Below, piece after piece: positions 17,318 to 27,374 of a stretch of DNA of 64,000 bases. Both the position numbers and the translations under genes were made by a program. The first letter of the stretch is position 1. The number at the start of each line of letters is the position of its first letter. The DNA is from Lachnospiraceae bacterium (lineage in GTDB: Bacteria > Bacillota > Clostridia > Lachnospirales > Lachnospiraceae). The stretch spans positions 744,001 to 808,000 of the forward strand of contig CAJTFW010000001.1 of assembly GCA_910575445.1 (NCBI GenBank), written 5' to 3'. Under the pieces are notes generated by a model, which made no database searches, was not told the origin of the DNA, and saw only the letters and a program-made list of their open reading frames with translations.

Positions 17318-18967
17318 ATGAGAAAAAAAACTTATAAGCTATGCCTGGCAGCAATATTGACTGTTACATTGACAACTGGATGCGGGGAAGGAAAGTCTTC
17401 CACAGAGACAGAAGAGGCACAGGGAACCTCAGAAGAGACAGCCAACGATTCTACCGGGCAGAAAAATTCTGTGATTGTAGCTATGGGAACGAATTCGGAA
17501 CCAGAATCTGGTTTTGACCCGGCGTATGGGTGGGGCGCTGGAGAGCATGTGCATGAGCCATTGATTCAAAGTACACTTACAGTGACAACGACAGACCTTA
17601 CGATTGACTATGACTTGGCGACTGATATGCAAGTAAGTGATGATGGTTTGACCTGGGTAGTTACGATTCGGGAGGATGTAAAATTTACAGATGGTGAGGC
17701 TTTGACAGCAGAAGATGTGGCGTTTACCTATAATACAGTAAAAGAAAACAGCTCTGTGAATGATTTCACAATGTTAAAAGAAGCAAAAGCCATAGATAGT
17801 ACAACAGTAGAATTTCAGATGGAGAGACCTTATTCTATCTGGCCATATACGATGGCAATTGTCGGGATTGTACCAGAACATGCGTATGGCCCTGGTTATG
17901 GAGAGAATCCGATTGGTTCCGGGCGTTATATTATGAAACAGTGGGATAAAGGGCAGCAGATTATCTTTGAAGCAAATCCTGATTACTATGGAGATACGCC
18001 AAAGATGAAACAGGTAACGGTTGTCTTTATGGATGAAGATGCAGCTTATGCGGCAGTGATGGCGGGACAGGTGGATTTGGCCTATACGGCAGCTTCTTAT
18101 TCGAGCCAGACCATCGATGGTTATCAGCTGTTGGCTTATGAGAGCGTGGATAATAGAGGATTTAATCTTCCTGCAGTGCCAGCTTCTAGGGATGCAGATG
18201 GCAATGCAATCGGCAATGATTTTACCAGCGATGTCAATGTGCGCCGGGCTATCAATATTGGTATTGACCGCCAGGAGATGATTACACATGTCTTAAATGG
18301 CTATGGAACAGAAGCATATAGTGTATGCGATAAGATGCCATGGTATAACGACAAGGCAGAGGTCTCTTGCGACAGAGAAGCTGCAAAGGCACTGTTAGAT
18401 AATGCAGGATGGGTAGTCGGTGCAGATGGCATCCGGGAAAAAGATGGAATTCGGGCGGAATTTAATATTCTATATCCATCGAACGATTCTGTGCGCCAGG
18501 CATTGGCAGCAGATACACAAAATCAGTTAAAAGAGCTTGGAATCAATGCTTCTATCGAAGGGGTGGGATGGGACAGTGCGTATACCAGAGCTCTTGCAGA
18601 ACCGCTGATGTGGGGATGGGGGGCACATACACCGATGGAACTCTACAATATCTACCATACTTTAGAAGGCGGCATGGCAGAATATTCTCCATATGCAAAT
18701 GCATCGGTTGACCAATATATGGATGAGGCGTTAGCAGCGACTTCTCTAGAGGAATCCTATGAACTCTGGCAGAAAGCGCAGTGGGATGGAACCACTGGGA
18801 TTACACAAGAAGGCGATATCCCATGGATTTGGCTATGTAATATCGACCATCTGTACTGGGCAAGAGAAAATCTTATGGTGGCAGAACAGAAATTGCATCC
18901 ACATGGGCATGGCTGGTCTATTGTAAACAATGTGGACCAGTGGGAATGGAAAGGAACTGATTTTTGA
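17318..18967 (+). CDS. Extracytoplasmic solute-binding lipoprotein, nickel/oligopeptide family (SBP 1)
   Basis: 549 residues. An N-terminal signal ends in LTTGC, with C22 as the lipidation site, followed by a Glu/Thr/Ser-rich linker. The body is SBP family 5: DGLTWVVTIREDVKFTDGE and LTAEDVAFTYN are typical. A His-rich stretch near the C-terminus (HPHGHGW) could touch a metal or metallophore, but that is inference. First gene of a ten-gene run with two membrane and ATPase sets. The ligand could be nickel, cobalt, a metal-chelator complex or a peptide. AAAGGGG lies before ATG 17318. The stop overlaps the next start by four bases. Confidence 0.8.
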   Translation: MRKKTYKLCLAAILTVTLTTGCGEGKSSTETEEAQGTSEETANDSTGQKNSVIVAMGTNSEPESGFDPAYGWGAGEHVHEPLIQSTLTVTTTDLTIDYDLATDMQVSDDGLTWVVTIREDVKFTDGEALTAEDVAFTYNTVKENSSVNDFTMLKEAKAIDSTTVEFQMERPYSIWPYTMAIVGIVPEHAYGPGYGENPIGSGRYIMKQWDKGQQIIFEANPDYYGDTPKMKQVTVVFMDEDAAYAAVMAGQVDLAYTAASYSSQTIDGYQLLAYESVDNRGFNLPAVPASRDADGNAIGNDFTSDVNVRRAINIGIDRQEMITHVLNGYGTEAYSVCDKMPWYNDKAEVSCDREAAKALLDNAGWVVGADGIREKDGIRAEFNILYPSNDSVRQALAADTQNQLKELGINASIEGVGWDSAYTRALAEPLMWGWGAHTPMELYNIYHTLEGGMAEYSPYANASVDQYMDEALAATSLEESYELWQKAQWDGTTGITQEGDIPWIWLCNIDHLYWARENLMVAEQKLHPHGHGWSIVNNVDQWEWKGTDF

Positions 18968-19956
18968 AAGAACATTTTATATTTATAGGAAAACAGATGA
19001 TTCGGATGTTGTTGCTTTTGTTTTTTGTCAGTGTGGCAGCATTTACTCTGGTGTCAGTCTCGCCGATTGACCCATTACAGGCCAATGTTGGTCAGGCAGC
19101 GCTTGGTGCTATGAGTCAGGAACAGATTGCCAAACTTTCTGAATACTGGGGGGTAGGAATACCTCCAGTAGAGCGGTTTTTTGCATGGGCTGGTGATTTT
19201 TTTCGCGGAGATATGGGGATGTCCCTTCTCTATCGCCAGCCGGTGACAAAGGTTATCGGGGTAAAGCTTGTAAATTCTCTTTGGTTGATGGCGATTGCAT
19301 GGATGTTGTCTGGTATTGTGGGTTTTATTCTTGGAATTCTGTCCGGGATTCGGGAAGGAAGCCTTCTAGACCGTATTATCAAAGGCTATTCTCTTGTGAT
19401 TGCCAGCACGCCGGCTTTTTGGCTGGCTTTGGTGCTTTTGATGGTGTTTGCTGTCTGGCTTAAAGTGCTTCCTATTGGGCTTAGTGTGCCGATTGGGGTA
19501 GAGGCAAGTGGCGTAACAATTGCAGACCGGATACAACATGCGATTCTCCCGGCGATTACATTAAGCATTACCGGAGTTGCAAATATTACGCTGCATACAA
19601 GGGAGAAGATGATAGAGGTTATGGAGAGCGACTATGTGCTCTTTGCCAAGGCACGCGGGGAAAGCACTTACCGCATTGTAAAAAATCATGCGCTGCGCAA
19701 TGTGCTTTTGCCAGCGCTTACGCTTCAGTTCGCTTCGATTAGTGAGATATTTGGAGGCTCTGTTTTGGTGGAACAGGTGTTCTCTTATCCGGGACTGGGA
19801 CAGGCAGCTGTGACCGCTGGACTTGGAAGCGATGTGCCACTGCTTCTGGGAATTACCGTTATCAGTGCAGTCTTTGTGTTTGGTGGCAATCTGATTGCCA
19901 ATCTGTTGTATGGCGTGATAGATCCACGAATACGAAGAGGAGGTAGCAGGGCATGA
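18964..19956 (+). CDS. ABC permease, NikB/OppB type (system 1)
   Basis: 330 residues from TTG 18964, whose bases overlap the previous TGA. The N-terminal hydrophobic segment, SPIDPLQANVG, the MGMSLLYRQPV loop and the cytoplasmic EAA-like block ARGESTYRIVKNHALRN (contact to the ATPase) are typical of the DppB/OppB/NikB family. About six membrane segments. The stop overlaps the next ATG by four bases, so translation is coupled. Confidence 0.85.
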   Translation: MKEHFIFIGKQMIRMLLLLFFVSVAAFTLVSVSPIDPLQANVGQAALGAMSQEQIAKLSEYWGVGIPPVERFFAWAGDFFRGDMGMSLLYRQPVTKVIGVKLVNSLWLMAIAWMLSGIVGFILGILSGIREGSLLDRIIKGYSLVIASTPAFWLALVLLMVFAVWLKVLPIGLSVPIGVEASGVTIADRIQHAILPAITLSITGVANITLHTREKMIEVMESDYVLFAKARGESTYRIVKNHALRNVLLPALTLQFASISEIFGGSVLVEQVFSYPGLGQAAVTAGLGSDVPLLLGITVISAVFVFGGNLIANLLYGVIDPRIRRGGSRA

Positions 19957-20777
19957 TACGGTTAAATGGAAGGATAAAAACGGTAGTGCTTTTTGGAATT
20001 GCTATTATATTTTTAATAGTGGTTACAATGGTGGGAGCCTTTTTCTCGGAAGCTGCTATGGTGACAGATTTTTCACGCAAGGATTTGGCGCCGGGTGCGC
20101 GCTATCTCTTTGGTACAGATTGGCTAGGGCGGGATATGTTTATCCGTACATTGACCGGGCTATCTATGAGTATTCGAATTGGTATCTTAGCAGCAGGCGT
20201 AAGCTCGGTTCTGGCACTGCTTCTTGGAACACTGGCAGCGACGATGGGGAAAGCGGTGGATGCTGCAATTACCTGGGTGATTGACTTGGTGATGGGGATT
20301 CCACATATCTTACTTTTGATTCTTATCTCCTATGCATTTGGGAAAGGATTTAAAGGGGTGGTGATTGGTGTGGCACTGACACACTGGACCTCTCTGGCCC
20401 GTGTGATTCGGGGAGAAGTCTTGCAGCTAAAAGAAGCACTGTATATTCAGACCGCTAAAAAACTTGGAGTAAGCAACGCTCAGATTGCATGGAAACATAT
20501 GTTCCCGCATCTGTATCCGCAGTTCTTGGTAGGTTTGATACTGATGTTTCCCCATGCGATTTTGCATGAGGCAAGCATTACTTTTTTAGGGTTTGGCCTG
20601 CCGCCAGAGCAGCCGGCGATTGGCGTGATTTTGTCGGAGAGTATGAAATATTTAGCGATGGGGCGTTGGTGGCTGGCACTTTTTCCAGGGCTTTTTCTAG
20701 TGCTTACTGTGATTTTGTTTGATGTAGCCGGAGAGAGTCTTCGAAAGCTTTTAGACCCAGGCAGTGTACATAAGTAG
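19953..20777 (+). CDS. ABC permease, NikC/OppC type (system 1)
   Basis: 274 residues. A membrane segment lies near the N-terminus, the OppC-type GTDWLGRDMFIR motif near residue 52, and an EAA block around KKLGVSNAQIAWKHMFPHL. It ends with FDVAGESLRKLLDPG, a common C-terminal signature of this family. Starts at ATG 19953 inside the end of the NikB-type gene and ends shortly before the first ATPase gene. Confidence 0.85.
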   Translation: MIRLNGRIKTVVLFGIAIIFLIVVTMVGAFFSEAAMVTDFSRKDLAPGARYLFGTDWLGRDMFIRTLTGLSMSIRIGILAAGVSSVLALLLGTLAATMGKAVDAAITWVIDLVMGIPHILLLILISYAFGKGFKGVVIGVALTHWTSLARVIRGEVLQLKEALYIQTAKKLGVSNAQIAWKHMFPHLYPQFLVGLILMFPHAILHEASITFLGFGLPPEQPAIGVILSESMKYLAMGRWWLALFPGLFLVLTVILFDVAGESLRKLLDPGSVHK

Positions 20778-20787
20778 GGGGACGAAG

Positions 20788-21714
20788 ATGAAAGAAAAAA
20801 AGACAGTTCTTAATATTCGGGACTTTTCTGTGTCATTTGAACAATATGAAAGAGGATTTCACAAGACAGTGCTTCCGGTGATTCGCAACCTAGATGTAAC
20901 CGTTCATGAAGGGGAGATGGTCGCAGTTGTGGGCTCTAGTGGTTCTGGAAAGAGCCTACTGGCACATGGTATTCTTGGAATTCTTCCCTATAACGCAACC
21001 ATGGGCGGAGAGATATGGTATGATGGTGAACTTTTGACACCAAAACGTCAAAAGATGCTTCGCGGAAATGAGATCGTGTTAGTTCCACAAAGTATTGCAT
21101 TTTTGGACCCTTTGATGAAGATTGGTTCGCAGATTCGAAAAGGAAAGAAAGATAAAGCATCCAAAGCACGTCTGGATAAGATTTTTGAAGGATACCATCT
21201 AAAAGAAGAAGTACAAGGGTTGTATCCCTTTGAGCTTTCTGGAGGGATGAACCGACGGGTGCTGGTCTCGACAGCGCTGATGGGCAATCCCAAGCTTGTG
21301 ATTGCAGATGAGCCGACACCAGGCCTTCATATGGATATGGTGCGCAGAGTGATGAGTCATTTTCGGGAGTTAGCGGACAAGGGAGCAGGCGTACTTTTGA
21401 TTACACATGATTTAGAACAGGCTTTGGAAGTTGCAGATCGTGTGGTTGTATTCTATGCGGGGACAACGGTAGAAGACGCAGCTGCGTCTGATTTTCAGGC
21501 ACAGGAGACGCTTCGGCATCCTTACTCAAAGGCTTTGTGGCGTGCCTTGCCGCAGAATGGTTTTCAGTTTATTAAAGGAACGCAGCCTTATGTAAAAGAG
21601 CTTCCAGATGGATGCCCGTTTGGTCCGCGCTGTGAGTACTGTACAGCAGAGTGCCAGAAAGAGATTGCCTATCGGGAAGTACAGGGTGGACGTGTGCGAT
21701 GTGTCCATGCATAG
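20788..21714 (+). CDS. ABC ATPase, NikD/OppD type (system 1)
   Basis: 308 residues from ATG 20788, which follows AGGGGGA; an in-frame ATG at 20764 lies inside the previous gene and lacks a box. Walker A is GSSGSGKS, the signature LSGGMNRRV, and Walker B VIADEPTPGLH, where the last part deviates from the usual DEPTTALD. The C-terminal cysteine cluster CPFGPRCEYCTAEC matches the OppD/DppD extension that often binds an Fe-S cluster. It energises the first importer together with the next ATPase. Confidence 0.85.
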   Translation: MKEKKTVLNIRDFSVSFEQYERGFHKTVLPVIRNLDVTVHEGEMVAVVGSSGSGKSLLAHGILGILPYNATMGGEIWYDGELLTPKRQKMLRGNEIVLVPQSIAFLDPLMKIGSQIRKGKKDKASKARLDKIFEGYHLKEEVQGLYPFELSGGMNRRVLVSTALMGNPKLVIADEPTPGLHMDMVRRVMSHFRELADKGAGVLLITHDLEQALEVADRVVVFYAGTTVEDAAASDFQAQETLRHPYSKALWRALPQNGFQFIKGTQPYVKELPDGCPFGPRCEYCTAECQKEIAYREVQGGRVRCVHA

Positions 21715-21733
21715 AAGACAAAAGGAGAAAAGG

Positions 21734-22342
21734 ATGGTATTAGAGGCAAAGGAGATTTCCTTTCGATATGGAAAAGAGAGCAGACAGATTTTAAATGATT
21801 TTAGTTTGCAAATAGAGAGCCATGAGAGAGTGGGAATAGTGGCGCCAAGTGGATTTGGCAAGACGACATTTTGCAAAATACTGGCAGGATATGAGATGCC
21901 AGACCAAGGAGAGGTCTTGCTGGATGGAAAGCCACTGGATACTTATAGGGGGTATTGCCCGGTGCAGATGATATGGCAGCACCCGGAGCAAGTGGTGAAT
22001 CCGCGTCTTCGGATGAGAGAAGTATTAAAGGAAGGCGATGAGATTGGAGAGGATATTATAGAGGGGCTTGGAATTGAAGAAGACTGGAAGAAGCGTTTTC
22101 CCGCAGAGATTTCCGGCGGAGAGATGCAGAGATTCTGCATTGCAAGAGCGCTTGGAAAGCGTACGAAGTTTCTTTTGGCGGATGAGATTAGTACGATGCT
22201 GGATTTGATAACGCAGAGTCAGCTTTGGAGCTTTCTGATAGAAGAAGTAGAGCGTAGAGAGATTGGGCTTTTGGCGGTAAGTCACAGTATGCCGCTTCTT
22301 GAGCGGGTATGTACAAGGATTTGTTATCTGGAAAAATCATAG
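21734..22342 (+). CDS. ABC ATPase, NikE/OppF type, short (system 1)
   Basis: About 202 residues from ATG 21734, which follows AAAGGAG; this is shorter than the usual 250-320 because the C-terminal extension is missing. Walker A is PSGFGKTTFCK, the signature ISGGEMQRFCIAR, and Walker B LLADEISTMLD. It completes the first four-gene transporter core. The second system starts 12 bases downstream. Confidence 0.82.
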   Translation: MVLEAKEISFRYGKESRQILNDFSLQIESHERVGIVAPSGFGKTTFCKILAGYEMPDQGEVLLDGKPLDTYRGYCPVQMIWQHPEQVVNPRLRMREVLKEGDEIGEDIIEGLGIEEDWKKRFPAEISGGEMQRFCIARALGKRTKFLLADEISTMLDLITQSQLWSFLIEEVERREIGLLAVSHSMPLLERVCTRICYLEKS

Positions 22343-22354
22343 TGGAGGAGACAG

Positions 22355-23299
22355 ATGAAGAACTATATAGCAAAACGTCTTCTTCAGTTACTTCCGATTT
22401 TGTTAGGGATTACGCTGTTGTCATTTCTGCTGATGAATACCGGGGCAGCAGATGCAGTGGATGTGATGGAAAGCAATACCGGAAGCGTGATGACAGAGGA
22501 TGAAAAAAATATACTTCGTGAAGAGCTAGGGCTTCACAGACCGCTTTATCAGCAATATATAGTTTGGCTTGGAAATCTTCTAAGAGGCGATATGGGAGAG
22601 TCTTTTGTATCTGGGCAGCCTGTGTTTGATACTTTTTTATCAAAGCTTCCAGCCACTATCTATTTGACGATAACTTCTATCTTGCTGACTGTTTTTCTAT
22701 CGGTTCCATTAGGGATACTTTCGGCAGTTAAACAAAATAAGATAACAGATTATCTGATACGGTGTTTGAGTTTCATTGGAAATTCTCTGCCGAATTTTTT
22801 TGTGTCCTTATTGCTGATTTATTTCTTCTCTCTGAAATTAAATCTGCTGCCGGTGATGGGAAATACTGCTGGATGGAAAAGTGTAATTTTGCCAACACTT
22901 ACACTTGCACTTTCTATGACTTCTAAATATACTAGACAGGTACGCGCAACCGTGCTGGAGGAATTAAATAAAGATTATGTACTTGGTGCAAGGGCAAGAG
23001 GAATCGAAGAAAAGAAAATCCTTTATTTTAGTGTACTGCGCGCATCAATGCTGACGATTGTGACACTGTTGGCACTTTCGATTGGCTCGCTTCTTGGCGG
23101 GACAGCGATTGTGGAATCTATCTTTATGTGGGATGGTGTCGGTAAGATGGCGGTGGATGCGATTACCATGCGTGATTATCCGGTGATTCAGGTATATGTT
23201 ATCTGGATGGCGATTATCTATGTCTGTGTCAATCTGTTTACAGATATTTTCTATCATTATCTGGACCCACGGATTCGACTGGGAAAAGAGGAATTCTGA
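22355..23299 (+). CDS. ABC permease, NikB/OppB type (system 2)
   Basis: 314 residues. KRLLQLLPILLGITLLSFLL is the first membrane segment, LGLHRPLYQQY and GDMGESFVSGQPV follow, and ARARGIEEKKILYFSVLRA is the ATPase-contact loop. Clearly paralogous to the gene at 18964 but closer to classical NikB. GGAGG precedes the ATG. The stop overlaps the next start by one base (TGATG). Confidence 0.85.
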   Translation: MKNYIAKRLLQLLPILLGITLLSFLLMNTGAADAVDVMESNTGSVMTEDEKNILREELGLHRPLYQQYIVWLGNLLRGDMGESFVSGQPVFDTFLSKLPATIYLTITSILLTVFLSVPLGILSAVKQNKITDYLIRCLSFIGNSLPNFFVSLLLIYFFSLKLNLLPVMGNTAGWKSVILPTLTLALSMTSKYTRQVRATVLEELNKDYVLGARARGIEEKKILYFSVLRASMLTIVTLLALSIGSLLGGTAIVESIFMWDGVGKMAVDAITMRDYPVIQVYVIWMAIIYVCVNLFTDIFYHYLDPRIRLGKEEF

Positions 23300-24135
23300 T
23301 GAGAGAAAAAAAGATTGTGAAAGATTACACAAAGCAGAAGATGCTGGTCTTTGGAGTGCTGGTAGGAATGGTGATTCTGATAGCTTTGTTTGCACCATAT
23401 CTAACATCGTATGACCCTTATGAGCAGGACCTTGGCAATGCACTTTTGCCGCCGGGGAAAGAGCACCTCTTGGGCACAGACCGCTATGGGAGAGATATGC
23501 TTTCCCGTGTAATGGTAGGAGCACAGTCAACTATCTTCTCTGCCCTTTTGTTAGTTGTGGTTATTACCGTAATGGGAAGCATGATAGGGATTATCTGTGG
23601 CTATCACGGCGGGAAGCTGGATGTGTTTTTGATGCGGCTGTCAGATATCTTTTTGGCATTTCCGGGGATGGTCTTTGCGATTGCAGTGGCGAGTGTGATG
23701 AGCGGAGGAATTTTTAATGCGGTAGTGGCTTTAGCGTGCATCTCCTGGCCTAAATATGCCAGAATTACAAGAAGTCAGGTGATGGCAATCAAAAATATGC
23801 CTTATATAGAAGCCGCGAAGTTATCTGGCTCTGGAACGTTAAAAATAATAAGAAAACATATCTTACCCAATATCGCGGGAGCGATTGTAGTGACAGCGGT
23901 ACTCGATATTGGAACTATGATAATGGAGATTGCAGGGCTGTCCTTTTTAGGGCTTGGAGCGACGCCACCGACCGCAGAGTGGGGCTCTATGATGAGCAAT
24001 GGAAGAAGTATGCTTCAGACGTCGCCATGGGTTATCCTAGCGCCTGGAACGGCAATTTTTCTAACCGTTATGATTTTTAATCTGGCAGGGGATACCATGC
24101 GCGATATCTTGGACCCAAGACAGAGAAAGGGGTGA
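23299..24135 (+). CDS. ABC permease, NikC/OppC type (system 2)
   Basis: 278 residues. LGTDRYGRDMLSRVMVG, the AAKLSGSGTLKIIRKHILPN contact loop and FNLAGDTMRDILDPRQR at the end are the OppC/NikC hallmarks. Partner of the preceding permease. The last bases overlap the region where the next ATPase gene begins. Confidence 0.85.
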   Translation: MREKKIVKDYTKQKMLVFGVLVGMVILIALFAPYLTSYDPYEQDLGNALLPPGKEHLLGTDRYGRDMLSRVMVGAQSTIFSALLLVVVITVMGSMIGIICGYHGGKLDVFLMRLSDIFLAFPGMVFAIAVASVMSGGIFNAVVALACISWPKYARITRSQVMAIKNMPYIEAAKLSGSGTLKIIRKHILPNIAGAIVVTAVLDIGTMIMEIAGLSFLGLGATPPTAEWGSMMSNGRSMLQTSPWVILAPGTAIFLTVMIFNLAGDTMRDILDPRQRKG

Positions 24136-24143
24136 GTCGGAAG

Positions 24144-24953
24144 ATGGCACCATTATTGGAGATACAACAAATAGAGGTTCGCTACGGGGAAAGGGTGGTG
24201 GTACAAGATGTGTCCTTTTCTTTAGAAGCTGGAGAGATTCTTGGAATTGTCGGAGAGTCGGGAAGTGGAAAAAGCACAATTATCAAAGCGGCTATGGGTC
24301 TTTTAGATAGCCGTAAAGCTGTGACAAAGGGAAGCATCTATTATAAAGGGCAGAATGTATTAGATGCAAGCACAGAAGATATGCGCAAGATGCGGGGCGC
24401 AGAGATGGGGATGATTTTTCAAAATACAGGAGCTTCTCTTTGTCCGGTTAGAAGCATTAAAGACCAGCTCTATGAAAGCGTTGCACAACATGAAAAGGTC
24501 AGCCGTAAAGAGGTGTATCAACGGGCGCTTCAGCTTTTTGACAAGATGAGGCTGACTGATGGAGAGAGAATCCTAAACAGCTATCCTTTTGAACTGTCAG
24601 GGGGGATGAACCAGAGAGTTGGTATTATGCTGGCGATGATATTAAAGCCAGACCTTCTATTTGCAGATGAGCCCACCAGCGCATTAGATGTTACAGTACA
24701 GGCGCAGGTAATCAAAGAGATGTTAAAGATGAGAGAGCTTTACCATACAGGAATCGTTATCGTCACCCACAATATTGGGGTGGTGGAATATATGGCAGAT
24801 AAGATTGCTGTGATGCATCAGGGAAGACTGATAGAATATGGAAAGACAAAGGATATTATCTATCATCCCAAGAAAGAATATACAAAGAAGCTTCTAGGAG
24901 CTGTGCTTCGTATTGACAGAGGGAGAAGATATGCAGAAAATACTGGAAGTTAA
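24144..24953 (+). CDS. ABC ATPase, NikD/OppD type (system 2)
   Basis: About 269 residues from ATG 24144, nine bases after GGGGTG; a GTG at 24132 would be too close to its box. Walker A is GESGSGKST, the signature LSGGMNQRVGIM, and Walker [14 protein letters not shown]. Unlike the NikD-type ATPase of system 1, there is no C-terminal cysteine cluster. It overlaps the next ATPase gene by 23 bases. Confidence 0.83.
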   Translation: MAPLLEIQQIEVRYGERVVVQDVSFSLEAGEILGIVGESGSGKSTIIKAAMGLLDSRKAVTKGSIYYKGQNVLDASTEDMRKMRGAEMGMIFQNTGASLCPVRSIKDQLYESVAQHEKVSRKEVYQRALQLFDKMRLTDGERILNSYPFELSGGMNQRVGIMLAMILKPDLLFADEPTSALDVTVQAQVIKEMLKMRELYHTGIVIVTHNIGVVEYMADKIAVMHQGRLIEYGKTKDIIYHPKKEYTKKLLGAVLRIDRGRRYAENTGS

Positions 24954-25686
24954 AGGCTTAAAAAAGATATTTTATAAAAATAAAGTTCCTTTTGTGGCAG
25001 TAAATCAGGTAAGCTTTGATATGGTTGCGGGGGAATGTCTTGGATTAGTAGGGGAGAGTGGATGCGGAAAAAGCACAATAGCAAAGATAATCACACATCT
25101 GACACCCCCAGATGCCGGTAGTGTTCTCCTAGACGGAACAGAGACGCTATATAAAAAAGGAAAAAAAGAGCGCGAATTGTATACCAAGATACAGATGGTG
25201 TTTCAAAGTCCACAGGATTCTTTTGACCCTAGATGTTCTCTTGGAGATGGGATTATGGAGAGTATGCGCAATCGTGGATTTCGCAAGGCACAGGCAACAG
25301 AACGTATGTACGAGCTTTTGGATATGGTAGAGCTAGAACGGGAATTTGCGCTGCGCTATCCACATGAAGTCAGCGGAGGACAATGCCAGAGGGCAGCGAT
25401 TGCAAGGGCACTTGCACCAGAACCCAGGCTGATTATCTGTGATGAGGCGACAAGTGCTTTGGATGTCACGGTACAGGCACAGATGGTAAAGCTTCTTCAA
25501 AGACTGCAAAAGGAGCGCAGGCTTTCTCTGCTTTTTATCTGTCATGATTTGGCACTTGTTCAGGCGCTTTGTGACAGAGTGCTGGTGATGTACAAAGGCA
25601 GCATCATAGAGCAGGGAATTCCAGATGAAGTGATTTTGCATCCCCAAAAAGAATATACAAAGATGCTGGTGGATTCGGCTTTTTAG
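24931..25686 (+). CDS. ABC ATPase, NikE/OppF type (system 2)
   Basis: About 251 residues from ATG 24931 (GGGAGAAG before it). Walker A is GESGCGKST, the signature VSGGQCQRAAIARAL, and Walker B IICDEATSALDVT. It has the standard OppF/NikE layout without an extension. It forms the second ATPase pair with the preceding gene. Confidence 0.85.
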   Translation: MQKILEVKGLKKIFYKNKVPFVAVNQVSFDMVAGECLGLVGESGCGKSTIAKIITHLTPPDAGSVLLDGTETLYKKGKKERELYTKIQMVFQSPQDSFDPRCSLGDGIMESMRNRGFRKAQATERMYELLDMVELEREFALRYPHEVSGGQCQRAAIARALAPEPRLIICDEATSALDVTVQAQMVKLLQRLQKERRLSLLFICHDLALVQALCDRVLVMYKGSIIEQGIPDEVILHPQKEYTKMLVDSAF

Positions 25687-25716
25687 ATAAATAAAGTGTA
25701 AGGAAGGAAGTTACAG

Positions 25717-27291
25717 ATGAAGCAGAAAAATCTATGGAAAAAAATTGGCACATGGCTGTTTTTTATGATAATGAATATTAGTCTGCTGACAGCTTGTACA
25801 AGGAAAGAAGACGCTTCTGATACGACGGCAGAAGATGGAGAGAAAGTATTTTACTATGGAGATACTACCTTTAATGCAGAAAATGATGAGTCGGATGTAA
25901 ATCCACATAACGGGTATTCAGGATGGGCATGTATTCGTTATGGGATTGGAGAGACTCTTTTTAAATATACGGATGAGATGGAAGCAGAACCATGGTTAGC
26001 GACCGGGTATACCAATGTGGATAAAAATACCTGGGAGATTACGCTAAGAGATGATGTTACGTTTACCAGTGGCCGCGTGATGGATGCACAGGCAGTAAAA
26101 GAGTGTATCGACCATCTGATAGAAGTACACGAGAGAGCAAAAGGGGATTTAAAGATTCAGGAAGTGTTGGCAGATGGGCAGAAGCTGACGATTCAGACAA
26201 AAGAGCCTGTTCCAGCACTGATAAATTATCTGGCAGAGCCCTATGGGTGTATCATCGATATGGAAGCTGGAATTACAGAGGATGGAAATGTATCTGGCAC
26301 AGGTCCGTACCGCGCAACGCTTGTAGAGACTGATAAAGGGCTGACACTTGTAAAAAATGAAAATTACTGGGATGGGATGCCACATCTGGATACTATCTAT
26401 GTACAGACTATCTCGGATGGCGACACGATGACTATGGCGATGCAGTCAAAAGAGTTAGATGCTGCCTATGGACTTCCGTATGCAAGTCTTCCACTTTTTA
26501 ATAATGCTCCCTATACAATTTCTTCTGTGGAGACCTCGCGCTCGTTCTTTGGGGCGATGAATTATGAAACAGAAGCGTTGCAAGATGCCAATGTGCGCAA
26601 AGCAATCGCAGGAGCAATTGACAAGGAGGGTTTTACGTCTGTATTGTTAGAAGGCAATGGAAGCCCGGCGGTTGGACCGTTTCCTGCCAATTTTAGCTTT
26701 GGAGACACAACCGTTTATGCGCAGCCATTTGACTTGGAGGCTTCTAGAGCACTTCTTAGTGAGGCTGGCTGGACGGATACCGATGGGGACGGCTATGTAG
26801 ATAAAAATGGGAAGAAGCTTTCCCTTCGCTGGCTGACGTATCCAAGCCGCCAGGAATTGCCGCTTTTAGCTGAAAGTGTGCAGGCGACGATGAAAGAGAT
26901 AGGGATTGATATTCAGATAAACTGTACCGCAAATCATCTGGATTATATTGCAAATGGCGACTGGGATATCTATGCAAGTGCATTTGTGTGTGCCCCAACC
27001 GGAGACCCAGAGTTCTTCTTTACCACGCATTGCTTAGATACTTCTTCTAAGAACCGTGGTGGCTATCACAGCGATAAACTAGAAGCATTAGAAGTGCAGA
27101 TGAGTCAGACCTTTGACGTGACAGAGCGCGCAAAGCTGGCAACGCAGATGACACAGGTGATTTTAGATGATAATAGTTTTGTCTTTGCCTCACATTTAAA
27201 GATGTCGATAGTATCTGGGGAGGGAGTCACAGGGCTTGTGGCGCATCCATGTGACTATTATGAGATTACGGTGGATTTGGACAAGAATTAA
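25717..27291 (+). CDS. Nickel-type solute-binding lipoprotein (SBP 2)
   Basis: 524 residues. The signal peptide ends LLTAC with C27 for lipidation. SBP family 5 blocks are NTWEITLRDDVTFTSGR and GTGPYR; DVNPHNGYSGWACIRYGIGE and the later SFFGAMNYE resemble NikA-like binding proteins. A histidine in FFTTHCLD lies in the region where NikA binds its metal complex, but I cannot align it here. Last gene of the ten-gene importer run; a promoter for the next unit follows. Confidence 0.8.
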   Translation: MKQKNLWKKIGTWLFFMIMNISLLTACTRKEDASDTTAEDGEKVFYYGDTTFNAENDESDVNPHNGYSGWACIRYGIGETLFKYTDEMEAEPWLATGYTNVDKNTWEITLRDDVTFTSGRVMDAQAVKECIDHLIEVHERAKGDLKIQEVLADGQKLTIQTKEPVPALINYLAEPYGCIIDMEAGITEDGNVSGTGPYRATLVETDKGLTLVKNENYWDGMPHLDTIYVQTISDGDTMTMAMQSKELDAAYGLPYASLPLFNNAPYTISSVETSRSFFGAMNYETEALQDANVRKAIAGAIDKEGFTSVLLEGNGSPAVGPFPANFSFGDTTVYAQPFDLEASRALLSEAGWTDTDGDGYVDKNGKKLSLRWLTYPSRQELPLLAESVQATMKEIGIDIQINCTANHLDYIANGDWDIYASAFVCAPTGDPEFFFTTHCLDTSSKNRGGYHSDKLEALEVQMSQTFDVTERAKLATQMTQVILDDNSFVFASHLKMSIVSGEGVTGLVAHPCDYYEITVDLDKN

Positions 27292-27306
27292 GATTTCTTT
27301 TATCGG

Positions 27307-27335
27307 TTGTAACTTTCTCCAATATGAATTATAAT
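27307..27335 (+). promoter_or_regulatory. Promoter of the AIM24-SufC-SufBD unit
   Basis: TTGTAA (27307-27312), a 17-base spacer, TATAAT (27330-27335); start expected near 27342, with AGGAGGAG at 27360-27367 before ATG 27375. Confidence 0.75.
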
Positions 27336-27374
27336 AGAAAGGTCGTAAAATTATATCACAGGAGGAGTTATTTC

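Noticed and set aside
17774-18289. 171-codon frame on the minus strand inside the first SBP gene
   Set aside because: Composition (Ile/His/Arg-rich) and lack of a ribosome binding site mark it as a shadow of the sense gene.
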